Assembly: GCF_000733755.1 (NCBI RefSeq)
Contig: NZ_JPOF01000007.1
Span: 62,001 to 126,000 of the forward strand
DNA length: 64,000 bases
Direction of reading: 5' to 3'
Origin: Lachnoclostridium phytofermentans
Lineage (GTDB): Bacteria > Bacillota > Clostridia > Lachnospirales > Lachnospiraceae
The translations under genes and the position numbers were made by a program. Shown here one piece after another: positions 32,946-41,552 of the stretch. The notes beneath the pieces were generated by a model. It ran no database searches. It was not told where the DNA came from and saw only the letters and a program-made list of their open reading frames with translations. Within the stretch, counting starts at the first letter, position 1. Every line of letters starts with the position of its first letter.

Positions 32946-34142
32946 ATGAAAAAAAAGTTACTAATTCCTTTAATTTTTGTAAGCGCGACTTTGACTATCG
33001 CAACAGTTGCGCTGGCAGTTCCAATATATAACAAAATATCTAAATTTAAGTCCATTAATGAAGTAATAAAATCCAATGATGGTGTAGCTTATTCAGTTCA
33101 AGGGCACAAAGAAAATAAGAAAATAAGTGATTCTATAGACCCTATCTCAGGTACAGCAAAATACAAATATGATATTAAAAATTTTGATTTGAACGAAATC
33201 AAATTGAAGAGTAATAGAAAAGAAATCAAAAAGTTAAATCTCATTGATGGACTTGTATCTACAGAACTTAATTTTACTTTTATTAAAAACAATAAAAATA
33301 AGTTGATACTTGTTGAGGATATAGATGAACCATACCATTTTGTACTTATTCCAGAAACGGAACAATACATTCTAGAGTATAAAAATAACTTATATAAGCT
33401 TGATTCAAAGAAAAATAGCATTACTCCATTACTTAAAGATGACGTTCTAGGTTATAACAAAAAAGAGTTGGGTGACAAGTGTATTAATGCACATGATAAA
33501 AATATGGTATTGAGTTGGGGAGAAAATCCATCTGTGAATTTGTCAGGAACAAAACTTACCTATATTTCTAATAGAAATGGAATTAAAAATGATAATGGTA
33601 AAAACATCGTTTGGATTAAAGACCTAGTAACTAATGAGGAAAAACCATTAGGAGAAATCGGGTATACTTGCCTTGGCTGGGATAAATCAGATAATGTATA
33701 TTATTTAGATTTTGATCAAAACGTTATAAAAATTAATGCAAATAGTGGAGAAAAAACTACTATTGCTGAGAAAGTTAATCCAGAATCTAGTTACTTATAT
33801 CCATACCTAATTATAGTTGGAGATAATCAAATAGCCCTACTAAACGTTGATACCAATGAACAAAAATCATATATAAATAGCCAAATTAATGACTGTTACT
33901 ATTTGAAAAATAATAAAGAAAATTTAGTTGCATTTCAGGCAAGAGAAAAAGAGAACGTAGATCCAACATTAATTGTTATTTTAAACACTGTTGATTTATC
34001 TTATAAAATTATACAACCTCTAGAAAATACATTCTTTGAAGATTATAGTTGGTTGGATTCTGAAACACTTATTGTTACCTCTACAACAAGTGGTACTTTG
34101 GAACAGCAATCTTATGTTATTAATATAAATGAACTAAACTAA
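32946..34142 (+). CDS. exported or anchored beta-propeller-like protein
   Basis: A 398-aa protein with an N-terminal membrane segment (LLIPLIFVSATLTIATVALA) that is a signal peptide or anchor. The rest is repeated beta-strand units such as GTKLTYISNRNG, NIVWIKDLVTNEEKPLGE and NVYYLDFDQNVIKINANSGE, the pattern of TolB/WD40-like propeller blades. No catalytic motif is seen. The start at 32946 follows GAGAGGAG; a longer frame from 32880 lacks a ribosome site. It lies 12 bases before another signal-peptide gene. Function unknown, probably extracellular binding. Confidence 0.7.
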   Translation: MKKKLLIPLIFVSATLTIATVALAVPIYNKISKFKSINEVIKSNDGVAYSVQGHKENKKISDSIDPISGTAKYKYDIKNFDLNEIKLKSNRKEIKKLNLIDGLVSTELNFTFIKNNKNKLILVEDIDEPYHFVLIPETEQYILEYKNNLYKLDSKKNSITPLLKDDVLGYNKKELGDKCINAHDKNMVLSWGENPSVNLSGTKLTYISNRNGIKNDNGKNIVWIKDLVTNEEKPLGEIGYTCLGWDKSDNVYYLDFDQNVIKINANSGEKTTIAEKVNPESSYLYPYLIIVGDNQIALLNVDTNEQKSYINSQINDCYYLKNNKENLVAFQAREKENVDPTLIVILNTVDLSYKIIQPLENTFFEDYSWLDSETLIVTSTTSGTLEQQSYVININELN

Positions 34143-34157
34143 AGGAGGGATTTATTG

Positions 34158-34611
34158 ATGAAAATAAAAAAGATTTTAGCAATAATTATTGTATCGGTTT
34201 TTTGCATAAGTTCATACACTAAAGTATTTGCATATAATGGGAAACACATGGATTTTTTAAGTGGTGATGCTATAGTGGGGAACTCTATCTATATAACTGC
34301 TTATACAATGAATGATAGAGTATGGCAAGATTTGATGGAGTAGAGGTGTATTATAAAGTTGGTAGCGGAAGTTGGTCATCTATCCCTAAATCAATGAAAA
34401 AGTTTAATACATATGGAAGATGGAATTTGATTTTAGTACAGTGGCTAGTAGAGGTCAAACTGTATATTATTATCTTGCTGAGTTAAGAACTGGAATAACA
34501 GGGGATAATTGGGGACTATGGCCACAATACTATGCTGGTTCACCAAAATTACCATCTAATTTTGGAAGTAATCCAATAAAATATGGTACAATAACAATTC
34601 CAAAGGATTAA
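34158..34611 (+). pseudogene. frameshifted small secreted protein
   Basis: Starts with a good signal peptide (KKILAIIIVSVFCISSYTKV then FAYNG) and AAAGGAGGGA ribosome site. The frame closes at 34341; the coding pattern continues in a second frame (DGVEVYYKVGSGSWSSIPKS) and then a third (FDFSTVASRGQTVYYYLAEL), ending with TITIPKD at 34611. Two indels, near 34320 and 34415, would restore one protein of about 150 residues with a carbohydrate-binding-like beta composition. It is either a true pseudogene or contains sequence errors. Confidence 0.65.
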
Positions 34612-34692
34612 ATTGTAAATTTTAGTTTGTTAAAAAGGAGTTATTCAGAACGGGAGCGACAACATTTTGTTCGATTTACATAATAAAAAAGC

Positions 34693-34726
34693 GGGTAGAG
34701 CGTCAAAACCTCTACCCAAATTTTTT
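34693..34726 (+). terminator. terminator after secreted-protein genes
   Basis: GGGTAGAG/CTCTACCC (34693-34700 with 34710-34717) followed by AAATTTTTT. The remainder of the gap to 34982 is AT-rich without genes. Confidence 0.75.
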
Positions 34727-34883
34727 AATCATCACGAAAAATAAAGTGTATTTGTACTTTAATTCGAAATAACAAATTTACTTCTCACTTATAATAAAGT
34801 ACATTTTTCATCAAAATTGTAGAATTATAAAATTTACTTCTAGCGCATTAGTATTAATATATATAAATTACTACATATTCTAA

Positions 34884-34934
34884 AAACCTCTAAATAGCAG
34901 AAAACATATTATCATTTCTTCTATCCAGAGGTTT
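34884..34934 (-). terminator. terminator of the flavoprotein gene
   Basis: AAACCTCT (34884-34891) pairs with AGAGGTTT (34927-34934) across a long AT-rich loop; it lies about 50 bases beyond the stop codon of the minus-strand gene. Confidence 0.45.
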
Positions 34935-34982
34935 ATATTTTACTATATTACAAGCGAATATTATCCTTAATACAAGCTAATT

Positions 34983-35900
34983 TTAGGATAACGCTTTTAC
35001 ATAGGTAGCAGCTCTAATTCCTGCTACAGCACCGTCAGAAACTGCGGTGGCAATCTGTCGCACTACTTTTTTGCGGATATCGCCTGCTGCAAATACGCCA
35101 GGAAGGTTGGTTTCCATACTGTCATTTGTAACAATAAAGCCGTCTTCTAGTGTAACAGCTTCGTAGAGGGATGTATTAGGGGTGGAACCAGCAAAAAGAT
35201 AGATACCGCATCCATCGACAGTAATGGATTGTACTTCATTTGTATGTACATCCGTAATATCTAGCCTGGTTACATGGTCGGTACCGTGAATCTGAGTTAA
35301 TCTTGAATGCAGGCAAAGTGACAATTTAGGATTTACCTTTGCTTTCTCTACAAATTCGGAGATTGCACCAAGTTGATCTTCAAAATGTATTAAGGTCACT
35401 TTTGAAGCAATTTTGGTAAGGAACAGAGCTTCCTTTAATGCACCATCAGAACCGCCAACAACATAAACATCTTTTCCTTCGTAAGGTTTTCCTTCATTAG
35501 AAAGATTATAATGAACGCAGTTACCTTGGAATGCTTCTTCTCCTGGAATATTCAAATGACGTGGGGAGGTTCCGTTGGCTAGTACTACTGCTTTTGCTTC
35601 GTATACATTTTGATTGGTGATTACCTGTTTACTCTTATTTTCAAGGGAAAGAGACGTAACATCTTCGATACGAATTTCGACACCAGAATTAAGAGCCTGT
35701 GATTTTAATCGATCAGCAAAGGTAGTACCAGACTCATTCTCAAGGATTCCAGAATAATGTGTTACGGTAGAAACATTTCTTATGATACCACCAACAGCAT
35801 CTTTTTCTAATACTAATGTTTTTAGGCCACGGCTTACAGCGTAGATTGACGCACTAATACCGGCAGGTCCGCCTCCAATAACAATAACGTCATATAACAT
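34983..35900 (-). CDS. thioredoxin-reductase-like flavoprotein lacking CxxC
   Basis: A 305-aa FAD/NAD(P) oxidoreductase: FAD-binding GGGPAGISASIYA at the N-terminus, second dinucleotide site VVGGSDGALKEALFL at about 150, and C-terminal GVFAAGDIRKKVVRQIATAV. The size and layout are those of thioredoxin reductase, but the redox-active CxxC, expected just before the second site, is absent (sequence there is CVHYNLSNEG, one lone Cys). It therefore cannot reduce thioredoxin by the usual disulfide relay; a ferredoxin- or NAD(P)H-dependent reductase role is more likely. ATG at 35900 is preferred; GTG at 35909 is an alternative. Confidence 0.88.
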   Translation of the reverse strand: MLYDVIVIGGGPAGISASIYAVSRGLKTLVLEKDAVGGIIRNVSTVTHYSGILENESGTTFADRLKSQALNSGVEIRIEDVTSLSLENKSKQVITNQNVYEAKAVVLANGTSPRHLNIPGEEAFQGNCVHYNLSNEGKPYEGKDVYVVGGSDGALKEALFLTKIASKVTLIHFEDQLGAISEFVEKAKVNPKLSLCLHSRLTQIHGTDHVTRLDITDVHTNEVQSITVDGCGIYLFAGSTPNTSLYEAVTLEDGFIVTNDSMETNLPGVFAAGDIRKKVVRQIATAVSDGAVAGIRAATYVKALS

Positions 35901-36066
35901 GTTAATCACTTCTTTCTTTCAATTTGGTTGAAACATATTATATACCCAGAAAATTTGATTGTCTATGATTTATTATTTCATTTGTTCTTCTATCATTATT
36001 GATGGGAATAGAGTAAAATACAGTGGAAAGCTTAGAATGCTAATCTCAATAAGGTGGGGAATCAAA

Positions 36067-36543
36067 GTGGATAATATTAAAATTTTAAATGAAATCTATG
36101 TCAAAATAAATAAAAAGAAGAAAGAACTGATTCAGGCGTTGAAAGAAAAAGGAATTTCTTACCGATGGGGGTATTATAGTCAACATAGTGTAAAGATAAA
36201 CGAGGAATGGATTACTGAGGAGTATCCGATACCAGTAATAACAATTGATCATATTGGTGATTTGGGGATTGATATTCCTCATATCTTTTTAGAGATAGCT
36301 ATAACGAGGGAGCAGGCATTGAAGTTTGATTATCACAAGTTAGAATCCTATCCGTTTGAAGTGTATGGTATGGAGAATTATTTAAATGATTTTTATAATA
36401 CTTCGCTATCTTTCACGGAGATTAAGGATAGAATTCAAAAAAGTAGTGAGGTATCGATAGGAATTAGTGTTTTCTTTTCAGTGGATGAGCCAGCGAGTGG
36501 AATCTGTCATAAAGTGATGGAAATTCAAAAATACTTCGCATAA
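36067..36543 (+). CDS. conserved hypothetical protein
   Basis: A 158-aa protein from the GTG at 36067, which follows AAGGTGGGG. I do not recognise it with certainty; the alternation of a basic N-terminal helix (INKKKKELIQALKEKGI), a sheet region (PVITIDHIGDLGID) and a helix, and YPFEVYGMENYLNDFY, suggests a small alpha/beta domain. The longer frame from 35959 has no ribosome site. It stands alone between the flavoprotein and exonuclease genes. Confidence 0.55.
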   Translation: MDNIKILNEIYVKINKKKKELIQALKEKGISYRWGYYSQHSVKINEEWITEEYPIPVITIDHIGDLGIDIPHIFLEIAITREQALKFDYHKLESYPFEVYGMENYLNDFYNTSLSFTEIKDRIQKSSEVSIGISVFFSVDEPASGICHKVMEIQKYFA

Positions 36544-36627
36544 AGATAGACACATAGTTTAATAGTTAGATTTTAGACAGAGATTAATGGTTTTGAAGTA
36601 ATTCTAATGTCACTTTTATGAGAATCA

Positions 36628-36636
36628 TGTTATAAT
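36628..36636 (+). promoter_or_regulatory. extended -10 promoter of exonuclease III gene
   Basis: TGTTATAAT is a complete extended -10 element. No clear -35 is present. It would give a leader of about 140 bases before the gene. Confidence 0.55.
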
Positions 36637-36782
36637 AGAGTAGAAAATGACGATTGCTACTCTATGAATAGTCCTATGTTAGATTTCGTAATGGCTATTA
36701 GGAAGAGTTATTCCTCATTTTAAGTGTAATTAGAAAGGAGCTTATCGTGTAGTTCTATTATGCTGCACGGTATAAAATAGAT

Positions 36783-37535
36783 ATGAAATTAGTATCATGG
36801 AATGTAAATGGAATCCGTGCCTGTGTACAAAAGGGGTTCTGCGACTTCTTTAAAGAAATCGATGCAGACATCTTTTGTATTCAAGAAAGTAAATTACAGG
36901 CAGGACAGATAGAGTTAGATTTTGAGGGTTATTATCAATACTGGAATTATGCCGAGAAAAAGGGATATTCGGGTACTGCAATCTTCACAAAGAAGGAACC
37001 ACTACAGGTTACCTATGGAATTGGTATTGAGGAGCATGACAAGGAAGGACGAGTAATTACATTAGAATTTGAAGATTTTCATATGGTAACAGTATATACG
37101 CCAAATTCTCAAAATGAGTTGGCACGTCTTCCTTACCGTATGGTTTGGGAAGATGAGTTCCGAAGCTTCCTTAAAAAATTAGAAGAAACAAAGCCGGTTA
37201 TCGTTTGTGGGGATTTAAATGTAGCGCATAAAGAAATTGATCTTAAAAATCCTAAGACAAATCAGATGAATGCAGGTTTTACAATGGAAGAGAGAACAAA
37301 GTTTAGTGAATTGTTAGAGGCTGGATTTATCGATACGTTCCGTTATTTTTATCCAGATACCACTGATATGTATTCTTGGTGGTCTTATCGTTTTAAGGCA
37401 AGAGAAAAGAATACAGGTTGGCGTATTGACTATTTCTTAGCTTCCAAAGGGTTAGAAAGTAGATTGGTGGATGCAAAGATTCATTCCCAGATTTTTGGTT
37501 CTGATCATTGTCCAGTTGAATTGGAAATAAAGTAA
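36783..37535 (+). CDS. xth: exodeoxyribonuclease III (AP endonuclease)
   Basis: A 250-aa Mg-dependent nuclease that nicks DNA at abasic sites and degrades 3' ends. Conserved blocks are [14 protein letters not shown], the metal ligand Glu35 in [18 protein letters not shown] and GSDHCPVEL. Length is normal. The start is fixed by the family, yet no ribosome site precedes it; the nearest (AAAGGAGC at 36735) is 40 bases upstream, with a small GTGTAG/CTGCAC hairpin between. Confidence 0.95.
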   Translation: MKLVSWNVNGIRACVQKGFCDFFKEIDADIFCIQESKLQAGQIELDFEGYYQYWNYAEKKGYSGTAIFTKKEPLQVTYGIGIEEHDKEGRVITLEFEDFHMVTVYTPNSQNELARLPYRMVWEDEFRSFLKKLEETKPVIVCGDLNVAHKEIDLKNPKTNQMNAGFTMEERTKFSELLEAGFIDTFRYFYPDTTDMYSWWSYRFKAREKNTGWRIDYFLASKGLESRLVDAKIHSQIFGSDHCPVELEIK

Positions 37536-37600
37536 AATATAAATATAGAAAATATAATTAGAAAAATAAAAAGAGAAATAATAAAAAGAGAAATAATAAA

Positions 37601-37684
37601 AAGGATTACGGCGATATTCATTATGAGATAACCCCTAAAAGTTAGACTTTATGGCGAGGTGGATTTTCGTCGTAATCCTTTTTT
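37601..37684 (+). terminator. long-loop terminator after xth
   Basis: AAGGATTACG (37601-37610) pairs with CGTAATCCTT (37671-37680), followed by T's. The 60-base loop may hold a small inserted element. A direct repeat of AAATAATAAAAAGAG lies just upstream. Confidence 0.65.
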
Positions 37685-37763
37685 ATGGGGCAATAATAAA
37701 ACTTATAAACTAAGCAATAAATGCAATGTTATAAAATGTCAAAATAAAATCAACAAATAAAGT

Positions 37764-37796
37764 TGTACTTGTGTCTATGTTATTGACACAAGTACA
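37764..37796 (-). terminator. hairpin between xth and DegV genes
   Basis: TGTACTTGTGTC/GACACAAGTACA, a perfect 12-bp stem with a 9-base loop. On the minus strand it is followed by ACTTTATTTG, so it probably ends the DegV transcript. Confidence 0.6.
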
Positions 37797-37872
37797 GTCA
37801 ATCCAAAGAGTAGTTATAAACTTACTTATTATAACGACCTGTATCAATCTTTTTAGAAACAGGGCGAATTGA

Positions 37873-38718
37873 TTATGCCTCAAATCCTATTAATATGCCA
37901 CCTTGCTCTGCATAATAGCTGCAAAGTCCACTTGTACTCATTATCTCGATATCATACTTAGGAAATAGCTTTTTGATCGAGATTGCTATGTATTCTGCAA
38001 CATCCGCACTAAAACAGTGTGCGATTACTACTCTCCCACCTTTATAATTTTTTGATACCATCTTTTCGATTGCCTTATCATAAACAGTCAACTTACCACG
38101 GCATTTATCCAGCAGCTCAAGCGTTCCTTCTTCACTAGCAGTTCCCAAAACTTTAATACCGAGAATACCCGCCATGCTGGCTTTTAGTCTGCTAATACGT
38201 CCATTTTTCACAAGATTATCAAGTGATTTTAGGATAAAGAGGAGGTGAGTATTTTTACGATATTTTTCTATGTTAGTAACGATATCTTTAAAACTCATAC
38301 CTTGATTGATTAATTCGGTTAATTTTCTCACGATCAATGTCATTTCAGGCCCTGTTGACTTAGAGTCAATGAGATGAATTTTACGGTCTGGATATTGGTC
38401 AAGAAACATATCTTTTGCTGTATTTGCACTGGTATAACTTGCAGAGAGTGTGCCTGTAATAGTAATAGCAAATACAAAGTCGGACTTTTCATATGCTCTC
38501 ATATAGTCTTCTGGACTAGGAGCAGCACTTCCAGTTTTTCCTTTATAAGCGTACATTTCCTTCATAAATTCTTCTATATTTAAGTTTAGATCATCTGTAA
38601 ATTCTTTCTCTCCGATATCAAGTTTTAAAGCTACTCTGGTAAAATCAATCTGCTTTTTTGTATCAAAATTAAGGCTTCTCATATCGCATCCTGAATCAAC
38701 AACGATTCCGTATTTCAT
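37873..38718 (-). CDS. DegV family fatty-acid-binding protein
   Basis: A 281-aa cytoplasmic protein with the DegV fold. DSGCDM near the N-terminus, KTGSAAPSPEDYMRAYEK, TITGTLSASYTSA and LKSLDNLVKNGRISRLKA are family blocks. In Firmicutes DegV (FakB) proteins present fatty acids to the FakA kinase for lipid synthesis. The ATG at 38718 is chosen because GGAGGTAACT precedes it; an upstream ATG at 38736 overlaps that site. It is transcribed divergently from the TetR gene. Confidence 0.9.
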   Translation of the reverse strand: MKYGIVVDSGCDMRSLNFDTKKQIDFTRVALKLDIGEKEFTDDLNLNIEEFMKEMYAYKGKTGSAAPSPEDYMRAYEKSDFVFAITITGTLSASYTSANTAKDMFLDQYPDRKIHLIDSKSTGPEMTLIVRKLTELINQGMSFKDIVTNIEKYRKNTHLLFILKSLDNLVKNGRISRLKASMAGILGIKVLGTASEEGTLELLDKCRGKLTVYDKAIEKMVSKNYKGGRVVIAHCFSADVAEYIAISIKKLFPKYDIEIMSTSGLCSYYAEQGGILIGFEA

Positions 38719-38799
38719 AGTTACCTCCATTGCCATGTTCCGTTATTTTAGTAAATCGATAAGTTACTACTTATCCAAATGTAGTTTTTATTACTATAT

Positions 38800-38825
38800 C
38801 ACATTGTACTACGAGCTATAATGTG
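38800..38825 (+). promoter_or_regulatory. promoter/operator of the TetR gene
   Basis: CACATT and AATGTG (38800-38805, 38820-38825) form a dyad overlapping a TATAAT at 38817-38822. It lies in the divergent gap between the DegV and TetR genes and could be the TetR operator. Confidence 0.45.
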
Positions 38826-38874
38826 TTACAATTTACAAAAGTGGTCAAAATGTTTATATATTAGGGGGATGATT

Positions 38875-39420
38875 ATGAGAATAACGGAAGATGGTACAAA
38901 CCTTACCGCGAGGAATCAATATATTAGAATGTGTATAGCCAGAACCTTAATTCATATAATGGAGGTAAAATCGTTAGAAGACATTACGATTACAGAGCTA
39001 GTGAAAAAAGCGAACGTATCAAGAATGACTTTTTACAAATATTATAAATCTAAGCAGGAAGTTTTATCTGATTATATGTACGAAATCGTGAATGATTATA
39101 TGGAAGATGCGAGAAAGAGAACTGATATTGGCGGACTTCATGATTATAAACATATTTGTCATTGTTTTCAGTTTTTTAAACAGTTTAGTGATTTTATAAA
39201 AATATTATTGAATGCCAATATGTATTCTGTTATTATCAATGCCTTAAATAACTATATGGACAGTTATGTTTTACCAACCTCGAATCGTTCCAGATACGAA
39301 CTCTATTATTATGCGGGGGCTTTATGTAATACTTACATTAAATGGGTGGAAACGGGGATGATAGAAACTCCAGAAGAAATAGCATCCATTGTATATAAAC
39401 ATGTAGGAAGGAAGGATTAA
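38875..39420 (+). CDS. TetR/AcrR family regulator
   Basis: A 181-aa repressor-type protein. The N-terminal helix-turn-helix ITELVKKANVSRMTFYKYY is typical, the C-terminal ligand domain has no recognised specificity. TTAGGGGG precedes the ATG pair at 38869/38875. Its stop codon overlaps the ATG of the next gene (TAATG), so the two are co-translated; the divergent DegV gene may also be under its control. Confidence 0.88.
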   Translation: MRITEDGTNLTARNQYIRMCIARTLIHIMEVKSLEDITITELVKKANVSRMTFYKYYKSKQEVLSDYMYEIVNDYMEDARKRTDIGGLHDYKHICHCFQFFKQFSDFIKILLNANMYSVIINALNNYMDSYVLPTSNRSRYELYYYAGALCNTYIKWVETGMIETPEEIASIVYKHVGRKD

Positions 39421-40181
39421 TGAAAAAGACATTACTTGATTATTTAGATGTAATTCAAGAATTACCGCAAAAAGATAAATATGATAGACAGGAAATTTTA
39501 ATCAATGAATTTCTTATAGAAAAAGATGAGGATATCGAAATATATTATGCCCCACATAATGAGTATAGAAACCCACATGCTAAGATTTTTATAATAGGAA
39601 TTACACCAGGATTTCAGCAGATGAGCACTGCCATAGCAACAGCAAGGAAGGGGGTAGAGTTAAATCTTCCAAGTGAGCAAATCCAATATGAATGCAAAGT
39701 TGCAGGACGATTTAGTGGTGTTATTCGAAAAAATATAATACAGATGTTGGATGAACTAGAGTTACCTTACTACTTGGGCATAAAAAGTACAAGTGAACTT
39801 TTTTCAAAAGAGGATAACTTGTTGCATACGGTATCACTAATTCCATACTCCGTTTTTATCAATAAGAAAAACTATTCTGGTCATACCCCCAAATTGCTAA
39901 AATGCAGTTTGTTAAAAAAATATATTTATGAAAACTTTATAGAGGAATATCGTAGTTTAATAAATAAAGAAGATATATTACTGATACCGCTTGGACGAGC
40001 AGTGGAGGAAGTTCTTATTCAATTAGAAGAAGAAGGCTTGATATCAAAAAATCAAATATTATTAGGTTTTCCTCATCCTTCTGGTGCTAATGTGAATCGT
40101 ATCATACAGTTTCAGGAGAATAAATTAATGATGATGGATTATCTTCGAAAAAGAAATTGGATAGTAAAGAAAAACATATAA
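39420..40181 (+). CDS. uracil-DNA-glycosylase-like protein
   Basis: A 253-aa protein of the UDG-like superfamily. IIGITPGFQQMS corresponds to the motif near the uracil pocket and GFPHPSGANVNR to the C-terminal DNA-intercalating motif (HPSG). The usual catalytic Asp or Asn after the glycine is replaced by Thr-Pro, so glycosylase activity is not assured. It overlaps the TetR stop codon by one base and ends at a strong terminator. It may be the target of that regulator. Confidence 0.7.
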   Translation: MKKTLLDYLDVIQELPQKDKYDRQEILINEFLIEKDEDIEIYYAPHNEYRNPHAKIFIIGITPGFQQMSTAIATARKGVELNLPSEQIQYECKVAGRFSGVIRKNIIQMLDELELPYYLGIKSTSELFSKEDNLLHTVSLIPYSVFINKKNYSGHTPKLLKCSLLKKYIYENFIEEYRSLINKEDILLIPLGRAVEEVLIQLEEEGLISKNQILLGFPHPSGANVNRIIQFQENKLMMMDYLRKRNWIVKKNI

Positions 40182-40204
40182 AAACGAGAATCATATTAAA
40201 ACGA

Positions 40205-40254
40205 AAAAGGAACGGTTGCATGAGAGACTTATTTTGCAATAGTTCCTTTTCTTT
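40205..40254 (+). terminator. terminator after UDG-like gene
   Basis: AAAAGGAAC/GTTCCTTTT outer stem and TTGCA/TGCAA inner stem, followed by CTTT. Confidence 0.8.
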
Positions 40255-40365
40255 ACTTAAAACCATCATACATAGAATAATTTAGATTGCCAATACTAGT
40301 ATCGAAATAAACAAATAATATATCATTAAATATCGAAACTAATATTAAAAGTAAGGAGGAATCCA

Positions 40366-40500
40366 ATGCCAAAGGATAGTCAACCGGATAATAAAGAAGC
40401 GAGAAAAGAGAAAGCAAATGGGCAGACACCAATTACAGAAGAAAATCAAAATCAAAATCCAAATGCTAAGAAAAAATCAATCCCAAACAATGACGTATAA
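40366..40500 (+). CDS. 44-aa hydrophilic protein
   Basis: A small frame (starts MPKDSQPDNKEARKEK) with AAGGAGGA five bases before the ATG. It is rich in Asn, Lys, Gln and Pro with no hydrophobic residue cluster, so it is likely unstructured. No family is recognised. It is followed at 40646 by another hydrophilic small gene and then a superoxide reductase gene. Confidence 0.6.
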   Translation: MPKDSQPDNKEARKEKANGQTPITEENQNQNPNAKKKSIPNNDV

Positions 40501-40645
40501 TTTCAAAAATCCAACATGGAATTTTATAAATAAAACCCTAATAGAGTTAAAATAAGTCACTAATAGAGAACAAATAAATCCCTAATACAGAATAAATTAA
40601 TACCTAACACTAGGCGGCTTTTTAAGAGCCAGAAAAGAGGTTAAT

Positions 40646-40876
40646 ATGGAAGTTAAGAAAACAACTCAATCGAAAGATTGCGGAACAAAAAATGGAATCA
40701 ATTTTGATTACGATTATAATACAGAATATGGTGACGGGGATATCCCAGATGTAGATAAAAACTGTGCAAAAAATGCGAAAGAAAATTCTAAGATTAGTTC
40801 CAAAAATTGTTCCAATAATTACAGGAATGTATCACCAGATGAAGTTCCAAGAAGAGATGGTCCTGGAGGAGAATAA
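40646..40876 (+). CDS. 76-aa hydrophilic protein with four cysteines
   Basis: Starts MEVKKTTQSKDCGTKNG after GAGGTTAAT. It is rich in Asn, Asp and Lys with Cys spread along the chain, and ends RRDGPGGE. No known domain. It lies 26 bases before the superoxide reductase gene, so co-transcription is likely; a role in oxidative stress or in spores would fit but is not shown. Confidence 0.6.
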   Translation: MEVKKTTQSKDCGTKNGINFDYDYNTEYGDGDIPDVDKNCAKNAKENSKISSKNCSNNYRNVSPDEVPRRDGPGGE

Positions 40877-40902
40877 GGATCTTAGAAAGGTGGCAATTAG
40901 TT

Positions 40903-41277
40903 ATGATGAAATTTTTTAAATGTGATAACGACAGCTTAATAATACCTGTTACAAATAATTTTACTTCTGCTGACTCTTTAAAGTATGCGGAGGAAATAAG
41001 TCCAAATACAGTAGAAGCTAGTGCAGAGAAGCACATACCTGTTGTAAACTGTAGTGGTAATACCGTAAGAGTTAATGTTGGTAGCGTTTCTCACCCAATG
41101 ACAGAGGAGCATTCCATCACAACTGTTATCTTAGAGACTCGATGTGGAGGACAGTATAAATTTTTACATCATGGCGATGAACCAATAGTTCAATTTGATG
41201 TATCTTCTGGCGACAAAGCAATGGCAGCCTATGCTTACTGCAATTTGCACGGTTTATGGAAAGCAGATATTGATTAA
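40903..41277 (+). CDS. superoxide reductase (neelaredoxin/desulfoferrodoxin type)
   Basis: A 124-aa non-haem iron protein that reduces superoxide to peroxide in anaerobes. The catalytic iron ligands are visible: His in EKHIPVV (with the lid Lys), His in SHPM, His in EEHSI, and Cys plus His in YCNLHGLW. The first 40 residues replace the desulforedoxin domain found in two-iron enzymes and contain only one Cys, so there is no second iron site. GAAAGGTGG precedes the start. Confidence 0.9.
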   Translation: MMKFFKCDNDSLIIPVTNNFTSADSLKYAEEISPNTVEASAEKHIPVVNCSGNTVRVNVGSVSHPMTEEHSITTVILETRCGGQYKFLHHGDEPIVQFDVSSGDKAMAAYAYCNLHGLWKADID

Positions 41278-41280
41278 ATA

Positions 41281-41325
41281 AACTCCTTACCCTAGTTCAC
41301 TATTTTGTGATGTGGGTAAGGAGTT
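41281..41325 (+). terminator. terminator after superoxide reductase gene
   Basis: AACTCCTTACCC (41281-41292) pairs with GGGTAAGGAGTT (41314-41325), with an inner TTCAC/GTGA stem. It begins just past the stop codon. Confidence 0.85.
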
Positions 41326-41552
41326 ATTTACTCTTATAGAGTTCTTACTCCAAAAAGTTTAGGTTGGTAAGTTATGCTCCAATCTGTTGACATCTAAAAT
41401 CAAAAGGAATACAATCACCTTAAGATATTGAAACGTAAATATCTGAAGTAATCCATAACTTAAACATTGATTATAGACGGCTTATTTATAAAATTCAAAA
41501 GAGGTAAGTCGATAGTAGGAAGGATACATTATTAAAAATTGGAGGTAACATT

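Noticed and set aside
36630-36782. Leader of xth considered as a known riboswitch
   Set aside because: No consensus elements of any riboswitch class I know could be placed.
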